A stretch of DNA of 64,000 nt from UBA1573 sp034005165 (GTDB lineage: Bacteria; Pseudomonadota; Alphaproteobacteria; Micavibrionales; Micavibrionaceae), in the NCBI GenBank assembly GCA_034005165.1, contig JAVEVE010000001.1, forward strand, positions 691,534-755,533, in the 5' to 3' direction. A model generated the notes under the pieces. It saw nothing but the letters and a program-made list of their open reading frames with translations, was not told the DNA's origin and did not search any database. Below, one piece after another: positions 16,160 to 24,211 of this stretch. The position numbers and the translations under genes are program-made. How positions within the stretch are numbered: the stretch's first letter is position 1; each line of letters begins with the position of its first letter.

Positions 16160-16936
16160 ATGATTGAAACAGCACTAATTATCTTCCGCGAAAGTCTGGA
16201 AGCCTTTTTGATTATAGCAATCACTTTTGCCTATCTGGCAAAAACTGGCAGGAAATATCTCTCCCCGGCAATTTATGGAGGGGTCGCCACAGCCCTTGGC
16301 CTTTCTGTTTATCTCGGGATTATCATCGAAGACATTGCCGACAACCCGATGATAGAGGGAAGCCTCGCCATGATCGCAGGACTTCTGGTTGCCTCAATGA
16401 CCGTCCATGTGATGCGCACATCCAATAAAATTTCCGGAGATATCAAACAAAAAATCGACAGAGTTGCCGCAAAGCCCCCGCGCGCCGCCTATATCGGAAT
16501 TTTCCTGTTTACCGTCTTGATGGTCGCCCGTGAAGGCATGGAAACAGCACTGATGCTCGGAACGATCGCTGAAGAGGAAAATGCATCATCGCTGATGATC
16601 GGTGGAGCCCTTGGCTTCATAGCAACAGCACTGATCGGAACGATATGGGTTAAAAACGCGCAACTCATCAACTTGAAACTCTTTCTGCAAACAACAGGAA
16701 TTTTTCTTGTCCTGTTCTCGATTCACCTCTTCATCTACGGCATCCATGAGCTATCGGAAGCCAACGCTCTGCCTTTTGTAGATAATTTTAAAGTCCATAT
16801 GGCCACCGAAATTTTTGATGGCGGCTCCCCTTATGCTCAGGCCCTGCTTTATTCCATGGTTCTGGTACCTGTTCTCTGGCTTTTGGGAACAATCATCAAC
16901 CACAAATTTTTTAGACCTCGTACCGTTAATGCATAG
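16160..16936 (+). CDS. FTR1-family iron permease
   Basis: An inner-membrane iron transporter of the FTR1/EfeU family, 258 residues from ATG 16160. Two REGLE-type motifs that bind iron are visible: FRESLEAF near residue 9 in the first membrane helix and AREGMETA near residue 125 in the fourth. About seven membrane segments follow the family pattern. ATGs at 16112 and 16121 lie upstream in frame, but they would put the Fur-box-like site inside the gene, and the shorter start places the first REXXE at its usual depth. No EfeO or EfeB partner is adjacent. gluQ begins 32 bases downstream. Confidence 0.85.
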   Translation: MIETALIIFRESLEAFLIIAITFAYLAKTGRKYLSPAIYGGVATALGLSVYLGIIIEDIADNPMIEGSLAMIAGLLVASMTVHVMRTSNKISGDIKQKIDRVAAKPPRAAYIGIFLFTVLMVAREGMETALMLGTIAEEENASSLMIGGALGFIATALIGTIWVKNAQLINLKLFLQTTGIFLVLFSIHLFIYGIHELSEANALPFVDNFKVHMATEIFDGGSPYAQALLYSMVLVPVLWLLGTIINHKFFRPRTVNA

Positions 16937-16968
16937 TCTTGAATTATCTTTCTGAGTAGAATGGCGAG

Positions 16969-17865
16969 ATGGATTCGAAACCACCCCGCCATTTTTTAAC
17001 CCGCTTTGCTCCAAGCCCAACAGGATATTTGCATATCGGCCACGCCGCTGCCCTTCTGGAAGTCTGGAAAGATGCAGATCAAAATCCGGATCATTTTCTG
17101 TTACGCATCGAAGACATTGACAGCACACGCTGCCGCCCTGAATTTGAAGCATCTATCCTTGAAGATCTGGCATGGCTTGGCATAAAAACGTCTCACCCTG
17201 TGCGCCGGCAGTCAGACCACTTCACCGAATACAAACAGATTCTGGACCTCCTAGAGGAAAAGGAATTGATTTATCCGTGTTTCTGCACACGCAAGGAAAT
17301 CAAGCTAGAAATAGGGAATGCTCCGTCCGCACCGCACGGTGAAACAGGCTATATTTATCCCGGAACCTGCAAGCACCTCCATATATCTGAACGCACAGAA
17401 AAAATACTGTCAGGTCATCCATATGCACTGCGTCTGGATCTCGATCATTGTTTAAAAAATCTCGAAAGAAGATCCCTCAAATGGTACGACACAATTAAAG
17501 GATGGCAATTCACAACCCCCGAGCTCTTAATAAAAACTCACGGGGACGTTGTTCTTGCAAGAAAAGACACACCTGCGAGCTACCACCTGTGCGTGACCCA
17601 CGATGATTCCCTGCAACACGTCACACACATCACCCGCGGGAAGGATTTATTCCACTCTACCCATATTCACCGTCTGCTACAGGAAATTTTGGGATATGAC
17701 ACACCCTCGTATCATCATCACCCGCTTATGACCGATAATACAGGACGCAGGTTTGCCAAAAGGGATAAAAGCCTGGCTCTCAGGGATATTCGAAAAAAAG
17801 GCATATCTGGCGCACAATTAAAAAACATGATTTTGCATAGCAATATAGACGAACTCCTGATATAA
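16969..17865 (+). CDS. gluQ: Glutamyl-Q tRNA(Asp) synthetase
   Basis: GluQ-RS activates glutamate without tRNA and attaches it to queuosine in the anticodon of tRNA-Asp. At 298 residues it is the catalytic half of GluRS without the anticodon-binding domain, as expected. Motifs: FAPSPTGYLHIGHAAALLE (HIGH) near residue 13, LLRIEDIDSTRCRPE, the zinc site YPCFCTRKEI with GYIYPGTC, YHLCVTHDD, and the KMSKS-like RRFAKRDKSLALR near residue 262. It lies between FTR1 and kup on the same strand; the gaps are short enough for one transcript. Confidence 0.93.
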   Translation: MDSKPPRHFLTRFAPSPTGYLHIGHAAALLEVWKDADQNPDHFLLRIEDIDSTRCRPEFEASILEDLAWLGIKTSHPVRRQSDHFTEYKQILDLLEEKELIYPCFCTRKEIKLEIGNAPSAPHGETGYIYPGTCKHLHISERTEKILSGHPYALRLDLDHCLKNLERRSLKWYDTIKGWQFTTPELLIKTHGDVVLARKDTPASYHLCVTHDDSLQHVTHITRGKDLFHSTHIHRLLQEILGYDTPSYHHHPLMTDNTGRRFAKRDKSLALRDIRKKGISGAQLKNMILHSNIDELLI

Positions 17866-17908
17866 AGAATGTCGGATGAAAACCACGCTCAAAAACTAAA
17901 AAAATCTC

Positions 17909-19789
17909 ATGTCTGCACACGCCCAAGCTACAGATAGCCGCCAAACCCTGAAGCTCGTGATCGGAGCTATCGGAGTCGTTTACGGAGATATTGGAACCAG
18001 CCCTCTTTATGCCTTTAAAGAATCTTTTCTTGGCGCGCGGTTTGCGGCAGATTTCTCGCATATTTTAGGTGTGCTCTCGCTGATCTTTTGGTCCGTTACA
18101 ATTACCGTAACATTAAAATATATAATGCTGATGATGCGAGCTGACAACAAGGGAGAAGGCGGAAGCCTATCGCTTTTTGCTCTCGCAAGTCGCTTTTCAC
18201 ACGATACAAAATGGATTGCCGCCGCCGTTCCTATATTGGGGATCTTTGCCGCCGCCCTGTTTTACGGCGACAGCATGATTACTCCGGCGATTTCGATTAT
18301 GAGCTCTGTAGAGGGCCTTCAAATTGCAGCACCGCATCTTTCTCCCTATGTCCTCCCGTTTACCATTCTTATTCTGGCCTTCTTGTTTTCATTCCAGAAG
18401 CTGGGAACAGGAAATGTAGGGACTCTATTCGGCCCTATCATGTGCGTTTGGTTTCTGACGCTTACAGTACTGGGGATTATCCATATCTGGGACAATCCGT
18501 TTGTTCTGAAAGCCATTAACCCTTACTACGCAATTCATTTCTTTATGGAAGACAAACTTTATGCCTTCCTGACTTTGGGAAGTGTTGTTCTCGCTATGAC
18601 TGGAGCAGAAGCACTTTATGCGGATATGGGACATTTCGGAAAAGGACCGATCCGTATCGCATGGGTATCTCTGGTTTTTCCTGCCCTGATGATTAACTAT
18701 TTCGGACAAGGTGCATTCATTCTCTCGACCCCTGAAGGACTGGAAAACCCGTTCTTCCTGATGGCACCGGGGTGGATGAGCTGGCCGCTACTCATTCTTG
18801 CCACACTCGCGACAATCATCGCATCACAAGCTGTCATCTCTGGTGCTTTCTCGGTTACCCAACAAGCCATCCAGCTCGGATATTTGCCGCGTATGACGAT
18901 CATCCACACATCTGACGACCAGATAGGACAAATCTATATCCCGTTCATTAACTGGATGCTGATGTTCTTCGTCTTTCTTTTGGTTATAACCTTCCAGTCT
19001 TCCAGCAAATTGGCCCACGCTTACGGCGTTGCTGTAACAGGAACAATGCTGATCGACACTCTTTTGCTCGGCGTTGTTATTTTCAAAGTTTGGCATTGGA
19101 AAAAGCCTGTGGCGATTGTAACACTCTCAGCCCTTTTATTGGTTGACACGTCTTTCTTCCTCGCTACAGCTACAAAAATCGTCCATGGCGGCTGGTTCCC
19201 TCTACTTCTGGGAACATTTATCTTTATCCTTCTAACAACATGGAAACGTGGCCGCCAACTAGTCTTACAAAAACTGCGCGCTGAATCCATGCCCGTCGAC
19301 GTATTCTTCCGCGACTATTGCGAGAACTTTACACGCGTCGCCGGAACGGCCATTTACATGTATAACCTGAATGATGGTATTCCTGTCCCACTCCTTCAAA
19401 ACCTGAAACACAATAAGGTCCTGCACGAAACAAACTACTTCCTCCACGTTGTCATTGAAGAAAAATCATATGTACCCGCTGAAGAGCGCATCAAAATTAC
19501 TACATTGGGGCAGGATATCCATCGCATCACAATCCGCTATGGATTTATGGACGAGGTGAACGTCCCGAGAGAACTGGAAAAAGAACATGTTCACGGGGTA
19601 AAAATTGACCCGCACAATGTCACCTATTTTATCGGCCGCGAAACGGTAATCCCGACCAGCATTCCGGGGATGGCTATCTGGAGAGAACATCTTTTCTCAT
19701 GGATGACCAAAAACGCATCATCCGCATCAGACTACTACAACCTACCGAGCAAGCGTGTCATGGAAATCGGCAGCCGGATTGATATATAG
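17909..19789 (+). CDS. kup: Kup, low-affinity potassium uptake protein
   Basis: A 626-residue K+/H+ symporter of the KUP/HAK/KT family in the inner membrane. The signature VYGDIGTSPLYAFKESF is near residue 24, followed by about twelve membrane segments, including the GDSMITPAISIMSSVEGL and GAEALYADMGHFG stretches that are conserved in the family. The C-terminal 150 residues are the cytoplasmic domain. The length is typical. The last 32 bases overlap the convergent hypothetical gene at 19758. Confidence 0.96.
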   Translation: MSAHAQATDSRQTLKLVIGAIGVVYGDIGTSPLYAFKESFLGARFAADFSHILGVLSLIFWSVTITVTLKYIMLMMRADNKGEGGSLSLFALASRFSHDTKWIAAAVPILGIFAAALFYGDSMITPAISIMSSVEGLQIAAPHLSPYVLPFTILILAFLFSFQKLGTGNVGTLFGPIMCVWFLTLTVLGIIHIWDNPFVLKAINPYYAIHFFMEDKLYAFLTLGSVVLAMTGAEALYADMGHFGKGPIRIAWVSLVFPALMINYFGQGAFILSTPEGLENPFFLMAPGWMSWPLLILATLATIIASQAVISGAFSVTQQAIQLGYLPRMTIIHTSDDQIGQIYIPFINWMLMFFVFLLVITFQSSSKLAHAYGVAVTGTMLIDTLLLGVVIFKVWHWKKPVAIVTLSALLLVDTSFFLATATKIVHGGWFPLLLGTFIFILLTTWKRGRQLVLQKLRAESMPVDVFFRDYCENFTRVAGTAIYMYNLNDGIPVPLLQNLKHNKVLHETNYFLHVVIEEKSYVPAEERIKITTLGQDIHRITIRYGFMDEVNVPRELEKEHVHGVKIDPHNVTYFIGRETVIPTSIPGMAIWREHLFSWMTKNASSASDYYNLPSKRVMEIGSRIDI

Positions 19790-20219
19790 GATGAGGTGCG
19801 TTAAATCCTGGCTCAAGTTCGGGAATGGGCGGTAGAGTATCCGGAATTTGGGCAACATTGCCATAAACCTTCCTCAAAGACGTGAGCAACGCACCCCCAC
19901 GATTGGCCTGATCAGCAATTTCGCCGCCCTTATCAAGTCCTAAAGCAGCAAGTTTACAGGCATTATGCGTCCATGTTTTGAGATTAAGCTGAACATCTTT
20001 ATACAAAGACAATGGAGAAATCTGCCCCCCACCACATTGATCGCAAACGACAGCTCCCATAAAATCCTTTGCAAATTCGCTCATTTGCAAATCACGAAAT
20101 TCTACCAGAAGAAATGTAAAAAACATGGATGGCTGCCGATAAAGCGGTGAATACCATTCGGAATATAATTTCCCGAATGGCACAACCTTATCTTTCATCA
20201 ACAGAGCATAAGCTGTCAT
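19758..20219 (-). CDS. Hypothetical protein, 153 residues, downstream of the HerA-like gene
   Basis: The gene begins five bases after the HerA-like ATPase stops and its 3' end overlaps kup by 32 bases. The protein is soluble and mostly helical in the middle (SEFAKDFMGAVVCDQCGGGQISPLSLYKD), with a CDQC pair that may bind metal or be redox-active, and a proline-rich end (DTLPPIPELEPG). I do not recognise a family. Close spacing suggests it is co-transcribed with the ATPase. Confidence 0.5.
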   Translation of the reverse strand: MTAYALLMKDKVVPFGKLYSEWYSPLYRQPSMFFTFLLVEFRDLQMSEFAKDFMGAVVCDQCGGGQISPLSLYKDVQLNLKTWTHNACKLAALGLDKGGEIADQANRGGALLTSLRKVYGNVAQIPDTLPPIPELEPGFNAPHPIYQSGCRFP

Positions 20220-20224
20220 CGTGA

Positions 20225-21697
20225 TTACTTTTTCAAGCCTCCCAATACACCACGTAACAATTCACGGGCAATTTGCCGCCCGACTGACGATCCAACAGAC
20301 CGCACAACAGATTTGAACAACGCCTCACCCACGCTTTGACGATTACCAGAAGGACTTTTCTTTTCCTTGACTTTTGAGGCTTGAGATTGTGCTTCGAACG
20401 CATCTTGCGCGGCCTTCTCGGCCCGCTTATGAAGCATTTCATAAGCAGACTCGCGATCAACAGACTGGTTATAAAGCCCACCAACCGGGCTATTCCGGAT
20501 ATAGGTATCAATCACAGCGGGATCAGCCGGCCCCAATTTCGAAGAAGGAGGACGAATCAAAGCACGCTGCACGATCCCCGGCTCTCCCTTGTCCCCCAAC
20601 ATAGACACCAAAGCTTCACCGACCTTGAGTTCCTGAACAATTGTTTCGACATCCAGTTCAGGATTTTCACGAAATCCGTCAACAACAGCCTTAATATCTT
20701 TCTTCTGTGCAGGTGTATAAGCACGCAATGCATGCTGTATCTTGTTCCCTAGCTGACCCAAAACACTGTCCGGAATATCGGAAGGATTCTGTGTTACAAA
20801 ATAAATACCAACACCTTTTGACCGGATCAACCGGACAACCTGCTCGATCTTTTCGAGCAACGCTTTTGGCATGTCCGTAAACAGTAAATGTGCTTCATCA
20901 AAAAATAGAACAAGCCTCGGCTTCTCGGGATCTCCAACCTCCGGTAATGTTTCAAACAATTCAGATAAAAGCCATAAAAGGAATGTCGCATATAACCGTG
21001 GACTTTGGAATAATTCGACAGCATTCAAAATGCTGACAAATCCTCGCCCGTTATACGAGGTTCGCATAAAATCCTGTAAATTAACGGCAGGCTCGCCGAA
21101 AAACTTTTCGCCACCCTGTTCTTCCAAGCGCAATAAGGCACGCTGGATTGCTGCAACGGAGGCCCCTGCAACATTCCCGTACGATTTGGATATCTCCGCA
21201 GAATTTTCGGCGACATAAGACAAAATCGCACGCAAATCCTTAATATCGAGTAACAACAGTCCTTGATCATCCGCAACACGAAAGACAACATCTAGGACGC
21301 CCTGCTGCGTCTCGTTTAATTCCATCAACCGCGAGAGCAGCAAGGGCCCCATCTCGGAAATGGTTGTCCTGACCGGATGCCCTTGCACTCCGAACATATC
21401 CCAGAAAATCACCGGGACAGCATGAGAAGTATAGGAAGTAAGCCCAATAGTATCGGCCCGTTTAACCAGAAAATCCTCCATTCTAGAACTTTCGGCCAGT
21501 CCGCTCAAATCGCCTTTCACATCGGTTATAAAAACAGGAACTCCTACTGCGGAAAATCCTTCAGCCAAAATCTGCAAAGTAACGGTTTTGCCCGTTCCCG
21601 TCGCTCCCGCAATCAATCCATGACGATTGGCATACTTCATCAGCAAATTGACTTTCTCGTCACATGCAGCGCTCACAGACCCGACATATAATTCCAT
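20225..21697 (-). CDS. HerA-like ATPase of the DUF853/YjgR family
   Basis: A 490-residue P-loop ATPase related to HerA/FtsK. The start at ATG 21697 (MELYVGSVSAACDE) follows AAGGTGAG; the longer frame to 21802 would overlap the promoter of the gene on the other strand. Walker A is LIAGATGTGKTVTLQ near residue 29 and Walker B is LVLFFDEAHLLF near residue 270, followed by VTQNPSDIPDSVLGQLGNKIQHALRA-type sensor sequence. The C-terminus has an Ala/Lys/Gln-rich linker and a final SSVGRQIARELLRGVLGG hydrophobic helix usual in this group. Cellular role is uncertain. Confidence 0.88.
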   Translation of the reverse strand: MELYVGSVSAACDEKVNLLMKYANRHGLIAGATGTGKTVTLQILAEGFSAVGVPVFITDVKGDLSGLAESSRMEDFLVKRADTIGLTSYTSHAVPVIFWDMFGVQGHPVRTTISEMGPLLLSRLMELNETQQGVLDVVFRVADDQGLLLLDIKDLRAILSYVAENSAEISKSYGNVAGASVAAIQRALLRLEEQGGEKFFGEPAVNLQDFMRTSYNGRGFVSILNAVELFQSPRLYATFLLWLLSELFETLPEVGDPEKPRLVLFFDEAHLLFTDMPKALLEKIEQVVRLIRSKGVGIYFVTQNPSDIPDSVLGQLGNKIQHALRAYTPAQKKDIKAVVDGFRENPELDVETIVQELKVGEALVSMLGDKGEPGIVQRALIRPPSSKLGPADPAVIDTYIRNSPVGGLYNQSVDRESAYEMLHKRAEKAAQDAFEAQSQASKVKEKKSPSGNRQSVGEALFKSVVRSVGSSVGRQIARELLRGVLGGLKK

Positions 21698-21795
21698 AGA
21701 GCTCACCTTTGATAAAAATTCCCTACAAAAACTTGAACTGTTAGCTTTTACCCCATATAAAAAAAAGACACAAATTTCCTTTTCAGGAGCCAAAA

Positions 21796-22218
21796 ATGAC
21801 AAACGACACCTCTATCTCCCCGCTGGAAGGGCCGTTTTCCAAGGATCAATTAAACCTGATCAGAAAATTCAATCGCGAAGAGCGTTTCATTGGTCGTTTA
21901 GTCAAACTGGCTGTCGAACGTCAGGAGCCTCTTTCATTTCATTTGAGCAAACTTTTCGAGCTTGTTCAGATAAATGTGGCGCATACCAGAGTGACAGGAA
22001 ATCGCTATTACGGCGAAGGCGATGAAAAAGACCATCTGACAAAAATAGCCTCTGTTGTCTCAACGTCCTGCTATTACGCACATCTTGATAAATCCGTTGA
22101 TCCAGAAAATCCGGCATCTAAAACAACAACACAGCACACCCGCAATAACAAAGCCTCGATTGCAGCGTTCAAACGCATGACAAGAATTACAAATGAATTG
22201 TCTTTTACTTTCACATGA
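21796..22218 (+). CDS. Hypothetical protein, 140 residues
   Basis: The ATG at 21796 has a good ribosome binding site (CAGGAGCCAAAA). The protein is soluble and helical: FSKDQLNLIRKFNREERFIGRLVKLAVERQE, then LSFHLSKLFELVQ. A polar, threonine-rich segment (KTTTQHTRNNK) precedes a last helix. I do not recognise a family. It is divergent from the HerA-like gene (98 bases) and its stop overlaps the nitrilase gene end by eight bases. Confidence 0.55.
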   Translation: MTNDTSISPLEGPFSKDQLNLIRKFNREERFIGRLVKLAVERQEPLSFHLSKLFELVQINVAHTRVTGNRYYGEGDEKDHLTKIASVVSTSCYYAHLDKSVDPENPASKTTTQHTRNNKASIAAFKRMTRITNELSFTFT

Positions 22219-23023
22219 TATCGCGATCATGTCCTAAAGAGGGAATCGCGTCGCGGAAAGCACAAACCTCATCAAGATCAAGATCGGCCAAATGAATACC
22301 TGGGACATCAGATCCTTCCGCCAGAACTTTCCCCCAAGGAGAAACAATCAGTGAATGACCATAAGTCTTGCGACCGTTCCCATGCTCGCCGCACTGGGCA
22401 GCAGCAATTACGAACCCGCCTGTTTCTATTGCACGGGCACGAACCAATGTTTCCCAATGCTGCCGACCTGTTGAGACTGTAAAAGCTGACGGAATAAGAA
22501 ATATCTGTGCGCCACGCTTGGCCAGACTGCGATACAGATATGCAAAGCGTACATCATAACAAACACTTAAACCTACACAGGCAAAATCCGTATTCGCAAT
22601 AACAGCTTCATTTCCGGCATGAACCATCGCGCTTTCACGCAACACTTCTCCGTCAGGAAGCTGGACATCGAAAAGATGAACCTTGTTGTAACGAGCAACA
22701 ATTTTTCCTTCTGGAGAAAACAGATATGACCGATTATAAAATTTTCCCTGCCCGTCAGGAATAGCAATCGACCCAAGAGAAATCCACACCCCCAGCTCTT
22801 TGGTTAGAGACACACAAGCCTCTAAAAACGGGTGTCCATCCTCGCTATGTGCTTTTGCCAGCTTGTCTGTAGCTGGAAGCCCCAAAAGGTCTGTATTTTC
22901 AGGAGAACATATAAAAATGGCTCCCCGAGCCGATGCTTCACGGACCATCACTTCAAAAGCCTCGAGATTAACATCCATCTTAGGACCTGAGGTCATTTGC
23001 AAAGCAGCAACACGAACCATCAT
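22211..23023 (-). CDS. Nit1-type carbon-nitrogen hydrolase
   Basis: A 270-residue amidase of the nitrilase superfamily, Nit1/NitFhit branch, whose members hydrolyse deaminated glutathione (metabolite repair). The Glu-Lys-Cys triad is visible: CSPENTDL (Glu near 42), YNKVHLFDV (Lys near 114) and GLSVCYDVRFAYLYR (Cys near 155). The structural Glu in HWETLVRARAIE is also present. It is the last gene of comF-grxC-nit on the minus strand, with a 6-base gap to grxC; proximity to a glutaredoxin suits a thiol-metabolism role. Confidence 0.85.
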   Translation of the reverse strand: MMVRVAALQMTSGPKMDVNLEAFEVMVREASARGAIFICSPENTDLLGLPATDKLAKAHSEDGHPFLEACVSLTKELGVWISLGSIAIPDGQGKFYNRSYLFSPEGKIVARYNKVHLFDVQLPDGEVLRESAMVHAGNEAVIANTDFACVGLSVCYDVRFAYLYRSLAKRGAQIFLIPSAFTVSTGRQHWETLVRARAIETGGFVIAAAQCGEHGNGRKTYGHSLIVSPWGKVLAEGSDVPGIHLADLDLDEVCAFRDAIPSLGHDRDIM

Positions 23024-23029
23024 CGGGAT

Positions 23030-23287
23030 TTATTCCGCCAACATTTTGTCCAGCTCGCCGGACTCTTCCAAAGCACGCATGTCATCAAACCCGCCGATAG
23101 ATTTCCCGTTGATAAAGATCTGTGGAACGGTACGGCGCCCTTCAGCTTTTTTAACCAGATCAGCACGAGCCGCGTCATCACCTGTCACATCAATCTCGCT
23201 GTAATCAACGTCCTTTATATCCAGAAATTGCTTGGCACGAACACAATACGGGCAGTAATCTGTTGTATAAACTTCAACTTTGGCCAT
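23030..23287 (-). CDS. grxC: Glutaredoxin 3
   Basis: A dithiol glutaredoxin of 85 residues, using glutathione to reduce protein disulfides. The active site is TTDYCPYCVRAKQFL, the GSH-contact TVPQIFING has the cis-proline, and IGGFDDMRALEESGELD is the final helix. I start at ATG 23287 (MAKVEVY), because AAAGGA is then eight bases away; an ATG two codons earlier lies too close to it. It follows comF and precedes nit on the same strand. Confidence 0.95.
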   Translation of the reverse strand: MAKVEVYTTDYCPYCVRAKQFLDIKDVDYSEIDVTGDDAARADLVKKAEGRRTVPQIFINGKSIGGFDDMRALEESGELDKMLAE

Positions 23288-23320
23288 TTTCATGATCCTT
23301 TCATTTGATCTTCTTACCAT

Positions 23321-24091
23321 TTAATGCGCTTTGACTACGCGGGCAAGGGTTAAGACATCAACACGTGAAGCTCCTCCACGTAACAATGCATGAACACAGG
23401 CTTCTAGCGTTGCCCCTGTTGTATACACATCGTCAACCAGAACAATATTTTTACCGTTAATCCGCTCCGCGGCCACTGGAGGCACGGAAAATGCCCCGCG
23501 AACATTTTCCGATCTCTCTTTGGCCCGTTTGTGTCCTTGTGGGAGCGTATAGCGAATACGGCGTAAGATACGCCCGTGATAAGGAACACAGGATAGTCCC
23601 GACAAAGCCTGCGCCAATAAACCCGCTTGATTATAGCGGCGTCTGACAAGACGCCTCCAATGAAGAGGAACAGGAACAATGAGATCTGCTTCCTTCAGGA
23701 TATGCTCACCCACCCGAACCAATAACGGCCCGAAAGTCACTGTCAAATGGGTCTGATCCCCATGCTTGAATGCCAAAACAAGGTCTCGACTGGCATCATC
23801 ATACACAAAGACAGACCTTGCCCGAAAATAAGGCTTTGGGTTCTGAAGACACCCACCACACAACATCTCCCTATCAGAGACAGCCTCTTTTCTCTCGGAA
23901 ATTTCGAACGGAATCCCGCAACACGCACAAACAGGGTCAGATATAAAGGTTAACGATGCCCAAGCCTCAGGTGACAAGGCCCCGTTGCGATCAACGATTC
24001 GCCCAGTGAGAGCACATCGAGCAGGTAAAACCATATCTATAACTTTGGAAAATACCCCATGATGCAAACGGGGTGATTTTATATAATTCAT
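23321..24091 (-). CDS. comF: ComF-family amidophosphoribosyltransferase-like protein
   Basis: A 256-residue ComF homologue. The N-terminus carries a four-cysteine zinc module (CALTG, CACCGIPF, CGGC), and the rest is a type I phosphoribosyltransferase fold with the PRPP motif IVLVDDVYTTGATLEA near residue 215. HWRRLVRRRYNQAGLLA is the typical ComF block before it. In competent bacteria ComF supports uptake or processing of transforming DNA; in proteobacteria its role is less certain. It heads the comF-grxC-nit group. Confidence 0.88.
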   Translation of the reverse strand: MNYIKSPRLHHGVFSKVIDMVLPARCALTGRIVDRNGALSPEAWASLTFISDPVCACCGIPFEISERKEAVSDREMLCGGCLQNPKPYFRARSVFVYDDASRDLVLAFKHGDQTHLTVTFGPLLVRVGEHILKEADLIVPVPLHWRRLVRRRYNQAGLLAQALSGLSCVPYHGRILRRIRYTLPQGHKRAKERSENVRGAFSVPPVAAERINGKNIVLVDDVYTTGATLEACVHALLRGGASRVDVLTLARVVKAH

Positions 24092-24211
24092 TGTTTTCCA
24101 AGACTTTTATGGAGATCAGACCCGTTAACCATTTAAACAACAACGCCTAACCTTTTATTTTTATTGCATTTTTTATCAAAATGCGAGATACTCATACCCT
24201 ATCAGCAACAA

